DNA of 64,000 nucleotides from Flaccisagitta enflata (Eukaryota > Chaetognatha > Sagittoidea > Aphragmophora): contig OZ231127.1 in the NCBI GenBank assembly GCA_965153355.1, positions 4,588,001 to 4,652,000 on the forward strand, in the 5' to 3' direction. The translations under genes were made by a program, and so were the position numbers. Of this stretch, positions 35,401-45,840 are shown one piece after another; the stretch's first letter is position 1, and each line of letters opens with the position of its first letter. The notes under the pieces are model-generated. The model was not told the origin of the DNA. It saw nothing but the letters and a program-made list of their open reading frames with translations, and made no database searches.

Positions 35401-37713
35401 CCTAAAGGGCCGATGTCCTGTAGGAAACGGGGGGAATTTTGAGACGTCATGTCCTTCCATCCATCTGTCCTCCCGTCTGTCTGTCCGTCCGTCCGTCCGT
35501 CCGTCCGTCCATCCTTCCATCCCCCCCCTTGGCCATCGGAGCCTCAAGTCTGCAGTCTCAGGCCTGATTTTGGCCCTCTGAGTCCTCAAATTAGCCCTTT
35601 CAGTCCTCAATTTAGCCCGGGAGAGCTCGAATAAGCTCTCCAGACCTCATATCTGCCCTCAAGACCTCTAATCAGCCCTCCAGACCTCAAATCTGCCCTC
35701 CAGGCCTCAAATCAACTCTTCAGGCCTCAAGTTTTTCTTCCAGAGCTCAAGCCTGCCCCCTAGCCTCAAATCTGGTCTTTTGGACTAAATTCTGCCATCC
35801 CGACTTCATATCCGCCTCAGGACGTCTCGAAATTCAGCCCTGTGTCCTACAGGACATCGGCCCTTTAGGGCCACTGCCCTGCTCTCCCTCCACTACTTCA
35901 CTTGATCACTCCAAGCAGGGCATCAGGTACCGCTGACCATGTGTGATCCTTGGATGACTAGTTGTGTATGTGTCTCTGTTGGAAGGGGGGTTGGGTGGGG
36001 CGCTGGGTGTGGATGGGGTTGGCTACCCCTGCCCACCCATCCACAACAATATTGTAACCCCGCGTCGCTTGTTGATGATAAAAACAGCCCAACCCCGCAC
36101 TAACAAAACCGGCAGTAATTCAATTCCATCAACGATGGACGCAAACGCTTAGTCCCTTCAGTTTGTTTCCCCAACCGTCCTTTTATGTAAGCTGATGGAT
36201 TTTGCCTATGAGCTGATTGATTTGTTGATCCCTTGAAATCCATTGGAGTTGGATTATCTATCGCGTTTTGTGCATAGGTTCCTTGGTTGTTGTATGTGAC
36301 TTTTGGCATTCTGGTGGGCACTGGCGCTGGTGTTGCTTACACTGCCACATTTGTGGCCATTGGTCATTATTTCGAACGCCGACGTCCTCTGGCCCTTGGA
36401 CTGATGTACCTCGGTGATGCTGCAAGTGGGATGGCTTGTGGCCCTCTATTCACTTATTCTCTACGGTGAGTTGCCAGTGGAATGGCTTGTGGCCCTTTAT
36501 TCACTTATTCTCTAAGGTAACTTGCCAGTGAGGTGGCTTGTGGACTGTGGAGTTGTGGTTTGTTGTTCATATATTCTTTATGATGAGTTTTCAGTGAAAT
36601 GGCTAGCAGTGTAACGTGTAACATTTGCTTGTCTGTAATGATTGTGACAGACCACAATTTTCACAAAGTCTTCTACGATTTGTGTGTGTAATTTCTCAAG
36701 AATTCCACTTGTAGGGAATTGTTCTATCATGGGACGTGGTTGATTTACGCCGGAATCATGTTGCATATGGTGGTGGCTGGAGCCCTTGTCCGACCTTTAA
36801 ACACAAATACTACAAAGCTGCCTGGAAAAGAAACACATAATCAGGTCATGATTCATCAATTGATCAATTGGATCCATATGGAAAACCCAATGAAAGCAAA
36901 CAAATTAGAAACTCAGCCACAAAAGGTAAAGTGTTACTATCATCTATCAGAATTCCTTAAATCCCTCGATCATTCAACTTATACCTAAGTCTCATAAGCA
37001 TGGGCAGGGGCAATGATAGTAGAGGCTTATTAAGTACAGTTAAACCCCGCAATAACCGATGTCAAGGGACCAAAAAATTTCATCCACTAAAGGTGGGTTT
37101 CCTTTACTACCAACATGGAAATTCAGAGAAGTGATAAAGTTTTAAGATGCATTTTAGATGGATTTGCGTTACTCTTAGATCCATTATATCGGGTTTTAAC
37201 TGTACTTGGCCAAGTGCTTTGTTGCAAAACTCGCTTTTGAGAATCGAAAAAGCATAGTATTACCACCTGACCAACTGATGGACCAACAAACTGACCGACA
37301 GACATAGCGAAGTGTAATCTTGAATATCAATATTCCATATTGGTGGACTCTTGTAAGGGGCGTGTTTGTTAGAATGATTTTCTGTCTGTATATGATATAG
37401 AATCTTAGAATGGTCCTCAAAAATGCTTTACATATTTTCCATCTCTAGAGACCTATTCCATTATGTTTACTTTTTCCATCAACAGGCTACAAACTCAGAG
37501 AAACAGACGATCAAGATTTCTCTTCTCGCCGATCCCGTTTATCTGTTTTTCTGCCTTGCTTATACAATTGGCTGTCCTTGCATTTACGGCCAGTGGGCTT
37601 TTGTACCCTCTTTGGCCATACAAAGCGGATTGACAAAAGAAGATGCCGCGAGTTTTGTTGTCATTTACTCGGCAACTGCGCTAATTGGTCAGTATCACAG
37701 TATGGTGGTCAAA

Positions 37714-37800
<87 letters not shown>

Positions 37801-40800
37801 CACTTATTCATTGACTTATTCATTGCTTGATTTCTGGATTGTACGAGACTGCATTGATAGTCAAGACTGATTGCTGACTGAAAATGGGGAAAGAAATGGG
37901 TATAACACTTATTGGATCTGCACTCATTGGTCTCAGTTGAAATATTTCAATACTCTTTTGTTTAATGATAATGAGATAGAGGGTAGAATCCCTAGTAAGG
38001 CGGCAGGTGTTGTTGTCATTTACACAGCAAATGTACTTGTTGGTCAGATTGGCGACTTTATATATGAAAATTAGAAACTGAGAAATTGAAAACAAAATGT
38101 ACCGGTCCATGGTCGCTTGGCTATCTACAAATTCAGGCACTAATGACAAATGCATCAGGGATTTTAATTCCGCCGTGTTATTCGTCATCATCGTTCCAAT
38201 TCGTTCCGATTGTTACGCAGCATTTATATTTTCTGAATTCAGGGACTATCCTCATATCAGTTGTAGCAGTGACTGAGCGTGTGCGTCCACATCTTCCATA
38301 TCTTGCTCTTGGCGTGGTCATTCTTACCGCTCTCATGGATCTTCTCTGCTCATTTTTCCAAATTCAGGGACTATCCTCATATCAGTTGTAGCAGTGACAG
38401 AGCGTGTGCGTCTACATCTTCCATATCTTGCTCTTGGCGTGGTCATTCTTACCGCTCTCATGGATCTTCTCTGCTCATTTTTCCAAATTCAGGGACTATC
38501 CTCATATCAGTTGTAGCAGTGACAGAGCGTGTGCGTCCTCATCTTCCATATCTTGCTCTTGGCGTGGTCATTCTTACCGCTCTCATGGATCTTCTCTGCT
38601 CATTTTTCTCCACATTTGCTGGATTTGCTTGTTACGGAGTTTTCTCTGGTCTGCTGACAATGTCCTACTTGATACTGAGATCAGTTTCGCTGCAGGTTAG
38701 GGTGTAGAAATACATTTTTTTTCATTCATTCAGTCATTCATTCATTCATTCATTCATTCATTCATTCATTCATTCATTCATTCATTCATACAATCAATCC
38801 GTTATTTGTTTATCATCTAGGGTGTAGAAATACAACTTTTTTCATTCATTCATTCATTCATTCATTCATTAATAAAATCATTCATTCATTCATTCATTCA
38901 TTCATTCATTCATTCATTCATTCATTTATTCATTCATTCGTTCATTCATTATTTTATTTTTATTACCCTGATTCTATTTGCCATAGATATTGATTGCCCA
39001 GCCCGTTTACTCTCTATTTCAAAACTAAACGTGATGGGTGGCGGCGATTTCCATTCAATCATTTGTTTATTCATTCATTGACTCATTCAGTCATTTTTTA
39101 ATTCATCCATTCACTCCTTCCTTCATTACTTTATTCATTCTTTCATTCATTCATTCATTCATTCATTCATTCGATCATTCATTCATTCATTCATTCATAT
39201 ATTCCTTCCCTCATTCATTCATTCACTCATTCATTCATTCATTCATTCATTCACTCATTCATTCATTCATTCATTCATTCATTCATTCATTCATTCATTC
39301 ATTCATTCATTCATTCTTTCATTCATTCATTTATTCATTTATTCATTCATTCATTCCTTCACTCCTTCCGTCATTTATTCCTTCATGCATTCTTTCATTC
39401 ATTCTTTCATTCATTCATTCATCCATTCATTCATTCATTCATTCATTCATTCATTCATTCATTCATTCATTCATTCATCAGTTCATTCATTTTTTCATTC
39501 ATTCATTCATTCATTCTTTCATTCATTCACTCATTTATTCATCCCTTCATTCATTCATTCAATCATTCAATCATTCATTCATTCATTCATTCATTCATTC
39601 ATTCAAAACAGGACATAATGGGTCGCAGCGATCTTCCATCTGTCTTTGGAATTTTCAACTTTTTCATTGGAATTGGGACTGTTACTATGCCAGCCATAAC
39701 AGGAGCCCTGGTTGATCATTTCAACACGTACAGAGCACCGTTCTATTTTTTCGCGGCTGCACAGGTGACCATTTACACCCATCGAAAGGGGTTGACAATT
39801 TCTTTGTGGTGGTACTGGCGATGGTGGTTGGTAGGTTTAATAGGTCCGAATTTTTTTCTTGTTTAGTACCGTAGGTTATCTTGAGGGAACTTATAGTGGA
39901 TCAGCTACCGTTCCAGAAATATCGATAATATTCCTATCCAGTTTCAATTAGCTTTCTTAGTCTCCTACCAGTAAGCCATTTCTCAAAAAACTAAAGGATG
40001 AATTCATTTCAGTCCCATGATCTCATAAAACTAAAGGCAATTAAAAAAAAAAAAGGCTTAAATCCCTTTATCTATTTTGGCTTGCAAGAGTGTTACTCAT
40101 AAAACTAATGGGTAAATTAAATTCAATCTCCTTATCTTTTTTGGCTCCTACAGTTGCTGGCAGATGTGTTACCCATAATACTAAAGGCAAAATTCATTTT
40201 AATCCCATTTTCTCTTTTGGCTCGTGTAGTTGCTTTCAGGAATGATACTCATAAGACTAAGGGATGAATTCATTTTAATCTCATGACCTCCATTGGCTTC
40301 TACAGTTGCTGGCAGAGACAAAATTCATTTGAATCCTATCATCTCTTCTGGCTCGTATAGTTGCTTTCAGGAGTGATACTCATAAGACTAATTGACTAAA
40401 GGCTGAATTCATTTTAATCCCACGATTTCTATTGGATCCTACAGTTGCTTGCGAAAGTATTACTCATAAAACTAGAGGCTAAATTCATTTGAATCCCATT
40501 ATCTCTATTGGCTCCTGTGGTTGCTCGCAGAAGCGTTACTACCTAGAGCATAAGTCTTCGTCCACCTATTCATTTGATAACCTTGCATTGGTTAAAGAAA
40601 AATATTAAAAAAATGGTGAGATCTAAAAACAGCTTTAGAAAATCTTTAATAGTCCAATCCCATCTTGGTAGCTCAAAGCGTTTAGAAATGAGAGCAATTT
40701 GAAATTGGCTTGTCATCTTGGAAATTTAGCAAACAAATTGAGGATATTTTCTGTCATCTTGTTTGCTATACACTTGCTTGTCTAAACATGAAAAAATTGA

Positions 40801-43154
40801 ATGAACAAACGCTGGTGGCTGAAAAAAGTTCAGGGGCTACTAGTGCAATTCATCCTTTTCATCAAAGAATTTTTGGTTGAAGAAGATGAAAAGATTAGAT
40901 TACAACTACAACAGTACTGACGTGAAATTGCACTCTCAGAAGCCTTGTAGATCTGTACAGTGATCCATGGAAGCAAATGTTGCTTCTGCAAGAAGTAAGA
41001 TGAAGTATTCAAACCATAATAGGAAATGATTTGACCACATTTTTTGATTAAATTAGTTTTTAGTTGAGGTGGCCGAAGACTTATGCTCTAGGTAGTACTC
41101 ATAAAACTATAGGCTAAATTCATTTCGATCCCATGATCTCTTTTGGTTCGTTAAGATGATTGCGGGAGTGTTACTCATAAAACTAAAGGCTAAATTCATT
41201 TCAACCCCATGATCTCTTTTGGTTCTTATAGATGATTGCAGGAGTGTTACTCATGAAACTAAAGGCTAAATTCATTTCAACCCCATGATCTCTTTTGGTT
41301 CTTATAGATGATTGCGGGAGTGTTACTCATAAAACTATAGGCTAAATTCATTTCGATCCCATGATCTCTTTTGGTTCGTAAAGATGATTGCGGGAGTGTT
41401 ACTCATAAAACTAAAGGCTAAATTCATTTTAAGCCCATGATCTCTTTTGGTTCTTATAGATGATTGCAGGAGTGTTACTCATGAAACTAAAGGCTAAATT
41501 CATTTCAACCCCATGATCTCTTTTGGTTCTTATAGATGATTGCAGGAGTGTTACTCATAAAACTAAAGGCTAAATTCATTTCAACCCCATGATCTCTTTT
41601 GGTTCTTATAGATGATTGCAGGAGTGTTACTCGTAAAACTAAAGGCTAAATTCATTTCGATCCCATGATCTCTTTTGGTTCGTAAAGATGATTGCGGGAG
41701 TGTTACTCATAAAACTAAAGGCTAAATTCATTTCAACCCCATGATCTCTTTTGGTTCTTATAGATGATTGCGGCAGTGTTACTCATGAAACTAAAGGCTA
41801 AATTCATTTCAACCCCATGATCTCTTTTGGTTCGTAAAGATGATTGCGGGAGTGTTACTCATAAAACTAAAGGCTAAATTCATTTCAACCCCATGATCTC
41901 TTTTGGTTCTTATAGATGATTGCGGGAGTGTTACTCATAAAACTAAAGGCTAAATTCATTTCGATCCCATGATCTCTTTTGGTTCGTAAAGATGATTGCG
42001 GGAGTGTTACTCATAAAACTAAAGGCTAAATTCATTTCAACCCCATGATCTCTTTAGGTTCTTATAGATGATTGCGGGTGTGTTACTCATAAAACTAAAG
42101 GCCAAATTCATTTTGATCCCATGATCTGTTTTGGTTCGTAAAGATGATTGCTGGAGTGTTACTCATAAAACTAAAGGCTAAATTCATTTCAACCCCATGA
42201 TCTCTTTTGGTTCTTATAGATGATTGCAGGAGTGTTACTCATAAAACTAAAGGCTAAATTCATTTCAATCCCATGATCTCTCTTGGCTCGTATAGATGAT
42301 TGTGGGAGTGTTACTCATGAAACTAAAGGCTAAATTCATTTCAACCTCATGATCTCTTTTGGTTCTTATAGATGATTGCGGGAGTGTTACTCATGAAACT
42401 AAAGGCTAAATTCATTTCAACCCCATGATCTCTTTTGCTTCTTATAGATGATCGCGGGAGTGTTACTCATAAAACTAAAGGCTAAATTCATTTCAACCCC
42501 ATGATCTCTTTTGGTTCTTATAGATGATTGCGGCAGTGTTACTCATGAAACTAAAGGCTAAATTCATTTCAACCCCATGATCTCTTTTGCTTCTTATAGA
42601 TGATCGCGGGAGTGTTACTCATAAAACTAAAGGCTAAATTCATTTCAACCCCATGATCTCTTTTGGTTCTTATAGATGATTGCGGGAGTGTTACTCATAA
42701 AACTAAAGGCTAAATTCATTTTGATCCCATGATCTCTTTTGGTTAGTAAAGATGATTGCGGGAGTGTTACTCATAAAACTAAAGGCTAAATTCATTTCAA
42801 CCCCATGATCTCTTTTGGTTCGTATAGTTGATTGCGGGAGTGTTACTCATGAAACTAAAGTCTTAATTCATTTTGATCCCATTATCTCTTTTGGTTCGTA
42901 TAGTTGATTGCGGGAGTGTTACTCATAAAACTAAAGGCTTAATTCATTTCGATCCCATTATCTCTTTTGGTTCGTATAGATGATTGCGGGAGTGTTACTC
43001 ATAAAACTAAAGGCTTAATTCATTTCGATCCCATTATCTCTTTTGGTTCGTATAGATGATTGCGGGAGTGTTACTCAGCGTGTCTCTGTGGATATTCGTA
43101 CGACGGAGGCGATCTCCGGGACTGGACTCAACAAACGATGAACCCCGCAAATGA
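32406..43154 (+). CDS. Monocarboxylate-transporter-like protein, copy B (SLC16/MCT family, 9 exons)
   Basis: Tandem paralogue of the upstream transporter, same strand and same nine-exon architecture. Exons: 32406-32559, 33883-34151, 34466-34519, 36278-36465, 36715-36925, 37486-37687, 38493-38695, 39612-39764, 43056-43154. Exon lengths are identical to copy A except the first (154 versus 148) and last (99 versus 108). Product 510 aa, with EGGWGW at 65-70 and HYFERRRPLALG at 189-200. The C-terminus MIAGVLLSVSLWIF is followed by a polar tail ending DEPRK, probably the ancestral type of tail. Odd points: the exon 7 acceptor occurs three times 125 bp apart, and only the 3'-most gives an open frame; intron 8 (39765-43055) is largely a satellite of copies of the exon 9 acceptor. 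A HINE-like repeat begins just after the stop. The intact frame across nine exons argues for a functional gene; splicing fidelity is the open question. Confidence 0.88.
32578..33230. mobile_element. Cluster of three HINE-like repeats in intron 1 of transporter B
   Basis: Minus-strand copies 32578-32872 (ACACGGCTACCCCAGGCGAG ... GTGTCCACAACTAAAAA) and 32874-32946 (core plus GTCGCGTTTCACGCGACTAA), then a plus-strand copy 32984-33230 (TTAGTCGCCTGCACACAACT ... CTCACGCGAGTTG). Confidence 0.7.
33336..33586 (+). mobile_element. MITE family 1 in intron 1 of transporter B
   Basis: AGGGCATGTTTCTGGTCGCA to CCAGAAACACGCCCT. Both ends carry the same G/C change relative to the consensus, so the inverted repeats still pair. 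Confidence 0.8.
34692..34790 (+). mobile_element. Truncated HINE-like repeat, intron 3 of transporter B
   Basis: TTTTTTAGTTTCGGACACGC AACTC and a GGTCTGTCAGTTGGTC core; the right end is replaced by a GCAGCGGCCC element. Confidence 0.55.
34811..35367. mobile_element. GCAGCGGCCC-family element in intron 3 of transporter B
   Basis: TTGGGCAGCGGCAACAAAGG, GAAGTCCTGTAGAACACAGG; core of CCCAAATCCAAGCAAAATGG-like units; far arm GAGTTCTACAGAATTTTGTC and GCAGGGCACGGGTACCGCTG. Confidence 0.75.
35391..35962. mobile_element. GCAGCGGCCC-family element in intron 3 of transporter B
   Basis: AGGCAGCGGCCCTAAAGGGC, GATGTCCTGTAGGAAACGGG; (GTCC)n and CTCAAATCTGCCCTCCAGGC core; far arm GTGTCCTACAGGACATCGGC, GATCACTCCAAGCAGGGCAT. 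Confidence 0.8.
36466..36605 (+). repeat. Reiterated 3' end of exon 4 with donor, transporter B
   Basis: After the exon 4 donor at 36466 the last ~45 exon bases recur at a 51-bp spacing (around 36476 and 36527), with a weaker copy near 36592. The first duplicate keeps a GT donor (CTCTAAG then GTAACT at 36517). Reading through the first donor meets an immediate stop (CGG TGA). A related decayed copy follows exon 4 of transporter A at 24371-24415. Confidence 0.75.
37035..37204. mobile_element. Short pogo/Tigger-type MITE in intron 5 of transporter B
   Basis: TACAGTTAAACCCCGCAATA ... TATATCGGGTTTTAACTGTA; 170 bp with imperfect ~25-bp TIRs and TA at each end. CAGT...ACTG termini with a TA target are typical of pogo/Tigger relatives. 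Confidence 0.7.
37715..37800 (+). repeat. (TTGA)n tract, start of intron 6 of transporter B
   Basis: About 20 pure TTGA/TGAT units at the same position as in copy A. Confidence 0.95.
37988..38050 (+). repeat. Duplicate of exon 6 3' end and donor in intron 6, transporter B
   Basis: AAGGCGGCAGGTGTTGTTGT, then CATTTACACAGCAAATGTAC and TTGTTGGTCAG, parallels the exon 6 end including its GTCAG donor. It sits beyond a (TGAT)n tract, as in copy A. Confidence 0.65.
38243..38695 (+). repeat. Triplicated 5' half of exon 7 with its splice acceptor (125-bp period)
   Basis: Three consecutive units begin at 38243, 38368 and 38493, each with AATTCAG then GGACTATCCTCATATCAG. Only the third continues into the full exon. 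Because 125 is not a multiple of three, splicing to the first or second acceptor reads into FFQIQGLSSYQL and a stop. The unit join replaces TTTTTCTCCACATTT of the exon with TTTTTCCAAATTCAG, creating a new acceptor each time. Copy A has only one acceptor here. Confidence 0.9.
38720..39604 (+). repeat. (ATTC)n tracts filling intron 7 of transporter B
   Basis: Three blocks (38720-38800, 38840-38960, 39058-39604). The first two follow a duplicated TAGGGTGTAGAAATACA. As in copy A, ATTC runs up to the AAAACAG acceptor of exon 8. Confidence 0.95.
39987..43055 (+). repeat. ~76-bp satellite made of terminal-exon splice acceptors (intron 8 of transporter B)
   Basis: The monomer has the order CTCTTTTGGTTCTTATAG, then ATGATTGCGGGAGTGTTACT, then CATAAAACTAAAGGC, then AAATTCATTTCAACCCCATG. 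The first two parts are the 3' splice site and first ~22 coding bases of the real exon 9 at 43056. The right block (41094-43050) holds about 26 near-identical 76-bp units; the left block (39987-40540) holds about seven older, diverged units. A 553-bp inverted-repeat element separates the blocks. In the exon 9 frame a typical unit reads MIAGVLLIKLKAKFISTP then TGA. Period and boundaries were read directly; the copy number is approximate. Confidence 0.9.
40541..41093. mobile_element. 553-bp non-autonomous DNA transposon with ~27-bp TIRs inserted in the acceptor satellite
   Basis: Left end ACCTAGAGCATAAGTCTTCG and right end its reverse complement; the match continues through CCACCT with one mismatch. 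The array sequence resumes on the far side (TACTCATAAAAC), and TACT lies on both sides as a possible target duplication. There is no coding capacity. Superfamily not assigned. Confidence 0.75.
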
Positions 43155-43157
43155 ATT

Positions 43158-43300
43158 TTTAGCCGTGTGCACGCGACTCTACAATCCCCTATGTCGGTTG
43201 GTCCGTTGTTCGGCCCGTCGGTCCGTCGGTAAGGCTAAGCTTTTTTCGGCGATTTTGGCTTTTTTTTTTTAGCATTACTACTCCTGCCTTGTTACACGTA
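43158..43300 (+). mobile_element. HINE-like repeat starting just after the stop of transporter B
   Basis: TTTTTAGCCGTGTGCACGCG, GTCGGTTGGTCCGTTGTTCG, TTTTCGGCGATTTTGGCTTT, then CTCCTGCCTTGTTACACG. The 3' UTR of copy B must begin with it. Confidence 0.75.
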
Positions 43301-43829
43301 AGAGGAAATAACGCGTCCCACTCATGATGAGAAGAATTGCAACATTTTCTTAATTTCATATTCTAATACCGATGGACGCTGATGAGAATTTGTCTCTCGG
43401 TCTGTGCTTTATCAAGTTGAACTGATTTAGATTTGATGCCTGCTCCCCGATTTGGGCGCGACTGAGTTGTAATTAAGTCATCATGAGAAGAATTATAACT
43501 GAACGTGGTATTTACGTGCTCTTTCTTGCGTTAATACAAATAGTCGTTGCTTTCTGTAAAAGCTAATTAATTCACGAGCCGATTAACTAAGATGTTACTT
43601 GAAAAAATAACTAACGGGGTGTATTTTCAAAGACAACATTCTGGAATCTAATGGAGGGGACATAAGAAAAACATGCAAGGCTTTTTTTTTGCCCGTCGCG
43701 TGTCAGGGATAACTAAATACGATTTCAGATATCTGACATAAGCTGAAATTCATTGACGCTTGTCTTTATTGTCGTCTTTTAAAGACACGCAGGACATTTA
43801 TGTCCATCAAATGATTACGAATTTGGTTT
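43301..43829. other. Region downstream of transporter B
   Basis: Single-copy-looking. Probably contains or borders the 3' end of the transcript, but no confident poly(A) signal was identified. Confidence 0.3.
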
Positions 43830-44360
43830 CTGCGTGTTCGCGTAGCTTTGATCCGCAGTTTCAGTGTTTTGGTCCGTCAGTTGGTCATACTGTCCCTGTG
43901 TCTGTTAAGTCAGTCAGTTCATAAAACATTAAATAAACAAACTTTCTTGGATCTTTTTAACATCACTACTCCTGCTCAAATACTTGAGTACCATATGATT
44001 GATCCGCAGTTTCAGTCTTTTGGTCCATCAGTTGGTCATTCTGTCCCTATGTCTGTTTAGTCAGTCAGTTCATAAAACATTGAATAAACAAACTTTCTTG
44101 GATGTTTTTAACATCAATACTCCTGCTCAAATACTCGATTACCACATGATTGATCCGCAGTTTCAGTCTTTTGGTCCGTCAGTTGGTCATTCTGTCCCTG
44201 TGTCTGTCAAGTCAGTCAGTCCATAAAACATTAAATGAATAAACTTTCTTGATTGTTGTGAACATCACTTCTCCTGCTCAAATACTTGATTACCATATAT
44301 CATCACTGCCCCAGCCCATTCGCACGCGACCTGGGTAGCCATGTGCCTGACTTTGTTTGA
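43830..44360 (+). repeat. 151-bp tandem repeat (3 units) within a HINE-like repeat
   Basis: TGATCCGCAGTTTCAG begins at 43849, 44000 and 44151. Each unit contains GGTCCGTCAGTTGGTCAT and ACTCCTGCTCAAATACT; the last ends in the family terminus CCCATTCGCACGCGACCTGG. Confidence 0.8.
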
Positions 44361-44634
44361 TGTCATTTCACAGTTTGCACAATAATCAATGTTTGCTTTT
44401 ACACCTTTTACTAAACTCTTATGTTACATTGTCAGTATTTGTTACATGTTAAATGGTTTTATGATATTGATGTAAGCCACCACAAGACAAGATTAGAACA
44501 CTGAATTTTGAGTCTTTAATGCAAAGAATGCTTGACTTGCTTAATAGACCAGACAGCTGCAAAAAAAGAACGGAGAGCTGATCTGGCATCTAGTTAAACA
44601 GAAAAACTAGCTAACCTACCGGTTATGTTTAATA

Positions 44635-45006
44635 TTTTTAGTTGTGAGCTGCGCGACTCCATGGGACACTTTTTGGTCGGTCCGCCCGCCCGTCCCTCTG
44701 TCTGTCCGTCCATCGGTCACAAAACTTTAAAGGCCATTTTGAATGTTTCTGAATGTGTTTCAGGCATTCATAAACCTCTATAAGCCAGTTTTTGGTTTGT
44801 CAATTGGGCCATTGGTTCGTCCATCTGTCCGTCACAAACTTGTTTAATGGATGTTTCACCTAATTTAAATGTTTTTGAATGTTGATATGTCATTCATAGA
44901 CATTCATACACCTCTTTTTAAAAGTTTTAGTCTGTTTATCTGTCTGTCTGCCTAACTTTTCTGAAAGTGCCGACGCACCCGACTTAGGTCTAATGACCTT
45001 GTTTTT
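44635..45006 (+). mobile_element. HINE-like repeat with tandem core
   Basis: TTTTTAGTTGTGAGCTGCGC GACTCC, two rounds of GTCCGTCCATCGGTCACAAA-type core with CATTCATAAACCTCTATAAG, then GCACCCGACTTAGGTC and GACCTTGTTTTTTT. Confidence 0.65.
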
Positions 45007-45299
45007 TTCTAAAGCCACCTACTTTCAACCAACGGTAAATTCATTGAGGAGCTTGGGTGGGTAGATCCCGCAGCAGTTTACTTCAGCTGGTTAGTTTACT
45101 TAGTTACTGTGCACAAAGTTTCGTAAACCACCAATGTTTACTCAGACAAGTTTCCTTGTTGGGACAGCTGAGGGTTGTTAATGACAAAAAAGATGAAAAT
45201 CACCTGTTTTATCTTAAAAACAATATTGTCTCTTTAACAAGTACAGGGGAGCACCGCTAGAGCGCACTCGCTAATAAGGCATGCTCGTCTGTAAGGCAA

Positions 45300-45545
45300 A
45301 CAATTTACCATTCACCCTTCATCGCCATCGCCATCACCACTTACACTTCGCCATCACCATCGCCATTCACCCCTCATTGCCATCGCCATCACTACTCACA
45401 CTTCACCATCACCATCGCCATTCACCCTTCATCGCAATCGCTATCCCCACACACACTTCGCCATCACCACCGCTATTCACCCTTCACCACCATCGCCATC
45501 ACTACTCACACTTCACCATCACCACCGCCATTCACCCTTCATTCC
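45300..45545 (+). repeat. ~55-bp CACC/CATCGCC minisatellite
   Basis: About four units of TCACCCTTCATCGCCATCGC, CATCACCACTTACACTTCGC, CATCACCATCGCCAT. Confidence 0.8.
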
Positions 45546-45840
45546 CACTTCAATTTTTTTTCTTTCTCTTTCTCTTTTCAAATCTCAAGATGAAATTTTC
45601 TATTTTTCATCGTCTTCTTCTTCATCTCTCTTTCGTGGTGGTGGCGACGGAGGCGGCACCAACGACGGCAGAGGCGGCAGAGGCGGCGCCGAATGAGGAA
45701 GAAGAGAAAGAGGAGGAAGAGGAGGAAGAGGCAAAATAAGAGGAGGAGGAAGAGAAAAAGATTTGAAGATTTCTTTTTTTTTTTGTGGCGGTTTTGCGCT
45801 TGGGGAAAAAAGCCGGTAAATCCACGAGACAGGTGCTACT

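Noticed and set aside
38086-38391. Independent 101-codon gene ending FFQIQGLSSYQL
   Set aside because: It is intron 6 plus the first duplicated exon 7 unit read through to its premature stop, not a separate gene.
39987-43055. CRISPR-like regular array
   Set aside because: Units are contiguous with no unique spacers, and the DNA is an animal intron.
45591-45739. Possible small secreted protein MKFSIFHRLLLHLSFVVVAT with acidic tail
   Set aside because: It has a signal-peptide-like start, but the tail is a GGCGG/GAGGAAGAG low-complexity run and no exon structure or homologue is recognisable.
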